A DNA stretch of 14,749 nt from Granulicella sp. (GTDB lineage: Bacteria > Acidobacteriota > Terriglobia > Terriglobales > Acidobacteriaceae), in contig PKWK01000150.1 in the NCBI GenBank assembly GCA_003133205.1, positions 1 through 14,749 of the forward strand, in the 5' to 3' direction. The position numbers were made by a program, and so were the translations under genes. Positions 13,725 through 14,749 of this stretch are shown here, one piece after another. The notes below the pieces were generated by a model. That model saw only the letters and a list, made by a program, of their open reading frames with translations. It was not told the DNA's origin and searched no databases. Position 1 is the first letter of the stretch, and the number at the start of each line of letters is the position of its first letter.

Positions 13725-13788
13725 ACGTAAACTGCTCGCACCGCTATTGCTGACCGGCCTCAAATGCTTCCAGCAAACCAATCACTTC

Positions 13789-13873
13789 GGTAGTGGGTCA
13801 ATTTGAAGTGAATGACTGAACTTGCCGAAAACCCGACTTTTCAGGCGCGACCACGGTAGTGTCTCAGTTTGAA
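13789..13873. repeat. Imperfect direct repeat, two 19-bp copies
   Basis: GGTAGTGGGTCAATTTGAA (13789-13807) and GGTAGTGTCTCAGTTTGAA (13855-13873) match at 16 of 19 positions and start 66 bp apart. They lie in a roughly 290-bp stretch between pduT and the next gene in which I see no coding sequence. They could be remains of mobile-element ends; no transposase is nearby. Confidence 0.5.
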
Positions 13874-13909
13874 TAAATTGCGCTGTCCTACGATTGTCCT
13901 ATACCTTCG

Positions 13910-13930
13910 GCCAAGCCATCATGGCTTGGC
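13910..13930. terminator. Perfect inverted repeat across the stop of the minus-strand gene, possible terminator
   Basis: Arms GCCAAGCCAT (13910-13919) and ATGGCTTGGC (13921-13930) are perfectly complementary around one central base. The TGA of the secreted-protein gene lies at 13921-13919, inside the hairpin. No T-run follows on either strand, so it may be a processing or factor-dependent signal, not a classic intrinsic terminator. Confidence 0.45.
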
Positions 13931-14581
13931 AGTCACCGCCCGACCGATAGATGCGCGTTTCCAAAACCCTGAGAAACTGACATTCATGCCGCCGCATCCT
14001 TGGTTATCGTCCGCGAGTATGTATTTTCCAGCTAGCATCAGGTCGATCACACACCCCCCATCTACTATGTGAAGTCTATTGCCGCTTGGAACGGCATTGC
14101 CCTTCGCATTGCCGAAGTGTTCGTTCCCGTTCGCACCCTGCCAAACAGCGTTCCCCACCAAGTGCAACCCTCCAGCATTCTTGCTTGCTGAAATCGCCAC
14201 CCGATCCCCGCCGCTCTTCCAAACCCCATACCAGGCTTCAATCGGAGGAGCCACCGTAAACTCCAGCGGCCGTAAATCCTTGGTTCGGAACCATGCTGGC
14301 CCTGCCCCATGGCGGTCAACTCCGTAACCGCATGTCCACTCGCCATTGTTCCTGTAAATCAATACCGGTGAGCCAGGATCACGCTTCTCCAGGAAACAGC
14401 CCGTTGAAGAACCGCAAGCAATCCACATTAGAGCTGGTGTTTTCGTATTTACCTCAGCAAGGTTTGGCTCCTTCTGCGAATCGCTCTCAAAGCCAACAAA
14501 AGGGCAGGCTTCTGTAGGCTTCGTCTGAGCGGAGGCGGAAACCCAAATGCTAAGCAGCAGAATCAATATGCAGCGGTTCAC
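13919..14581 (-). CDS. Secreted protein of unknown function
   Basis: A 220-aa protein from GTG 14581. This start is chosen because GGAGGAA lies just before it and because it begins a textbook signal peptide: MNRCILILLLSIWVSASA, with signal peptidase I cleavage expected after ASA before QTKP. An in-frame ATG at 14740 would bury the signal peptide. The mature part (about 200 residues) has no further membrane segment and contains several cysteines (TEACPF, WIACGSSTGC, WTCGYG, GGCVID, NQGCGG) that could form disulfides in the periplasm. WYGVWKSGGDRVAIS and KYILADDNQGCGG suggest a small beta-rich domain. I do not recognise a family. It is convergent with pduT and probably unrelated to the compartment. 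Confidence 0.75.
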   Translation of the reverse strand: MNRCILILLLSIWVSASAQTKPTEACPFVGFESDSQKEPNLAEVNTKTPALMWIACGSSTGCFLEKRDPGSPVLIYRNNGEWTCGYGVDRHGAGPAWFRTKDLRPLEFTVAPPIEAWYGVWKSGGDRVAISASKNAGGLHLVGNAVWQGANGNEHFGNAKGNAVPSGNRLHIVDGGCVIDLMLAGKYILADDNQGCGGMNVSFSGFWKRASIGRAVTAKP

Positions 14582-14749
14582 GCGTTCCTCCGAGGGACCA
14601 CATCGACAATTGCCAATCGTTAGACGACCCAGGAAATCGTCCCGACTCACAACCTGTCCTTCTCCTTCTTTAGTTTGACACGCGCAGATCGTCAGAAAAG
14701 GGGGAGAGGCGCTATTTCCCGAAAACGGGGGCGGGCTCAACTGGTCGAT
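14582..14749. other. Upstream region of the secreted-protein gene, no gene seen
   Basis: These 168 bases hold the ribosome-binding site GGAGGAA (14586-14592 on the minus strand) and, presumably, the promoter of the secreted-protein gene. I found no -35/-10 pair I would defend. The open frame continuing up to 14740 has no signs of coding use. Confidence 0.4.

Noticed and set aside
13656..13873. Possible CRISPR array
   Set aside because: Only two-copy imperfect repeats with unequal spacing are present; there is no regular repeat-spacer pattern and no cas gene.
13869..14072. Small plus-strand open frame of 67 codons
   Set aside because: It overlaps the 3' part of the secreted-protein gene on the other strand, with no ribosome-binding site and no recognisable features.

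Overview
The window looks like a chromosomal segment of a soil-type, GC-rich bacterium, most likely an Acidobacteriota member. That guess rests on the mix of genes and on the style of the intergenic repeat around 13640-13730, not on a phylogenetic marker, so it is tentative. Dense shadow reading frames on both strands are a by-product of GC-rich coding sequence.

Layout. (1) 1-3826: the end of a MoxR-type AAA+ ATPase gene, then genes for a DUF58 protein, a SpoIIM/DUF95-family membrane protein and an RDD-family membrane protein. This is a widely conserved neighbourhood. Here the SpoIIM gene is inverted between its partners, with almost no intergenic DNA. (2) 3827-4328: debris, namely a TPR gene remnant with a visible frameshift and a perfect 12-bp tandem repeat. 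(3) 4329-13626: a compact and apparently complete bacterial microcompartment (BMC) locus. (4) 13627-14749: repeat-rich intergenic DNA, then a gene on the minus strand for a small secreted protein of unknown function.

The BMC locus is the centre of interest. Reading on the minus strand from 11592 down to 4329, a tight operon encodes a divergent acetate-kinase homologue, PduL-type phosphotransacylase, three BMC-H hexamer shell proteins, a BMC-P pentamer, a CoA-acylating aldehyde dehydrogenase, two more BMC-P pentamers, a class II (FucA-like) aldolase and a DeoR-family regulator. Divergently, on the plus strand, lie a PduS-like flavin/Fe-S protein and a PduT-like tandem BMC-T shell protein that keeps the cluster-binding cysteine. 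No diol dehydratase, ethanolamine lyase, glycyl-radical enzyme or cobalamin gene is present. The signature enzyme is therefore the aldolase, as in the class II aldolase compartments known from Planctomycetes and Verrucomicrobia (PVM type) and related loci.

Inferred pathway: a deoxysugar phosphate (fuculose-1-phosphate or rhamnulose-1-phosphate) is cleaved to DHAP and L-lactaldehyde. The aldehyde dehydrogenase makes lactyl-CoA and NADH, PduL makes lactyl-phosphate, and the kinase homologue makes lactate and ATP. The aldolase, aldehyde dehydrogenase and PduL each carry a terminal amphipathic segment of encapsulation-peptide type. No alcohol dehydrogenase is present to recycle NAD+, yet PduS and PduT are. 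This suggests that electrons leave the lumen through an Fe-S pore in the shell. The 97-bp divergent region holds two opposed TTGACT -35 elements around a perfect 10-bp palindrome, so both arms are probably controlled together.
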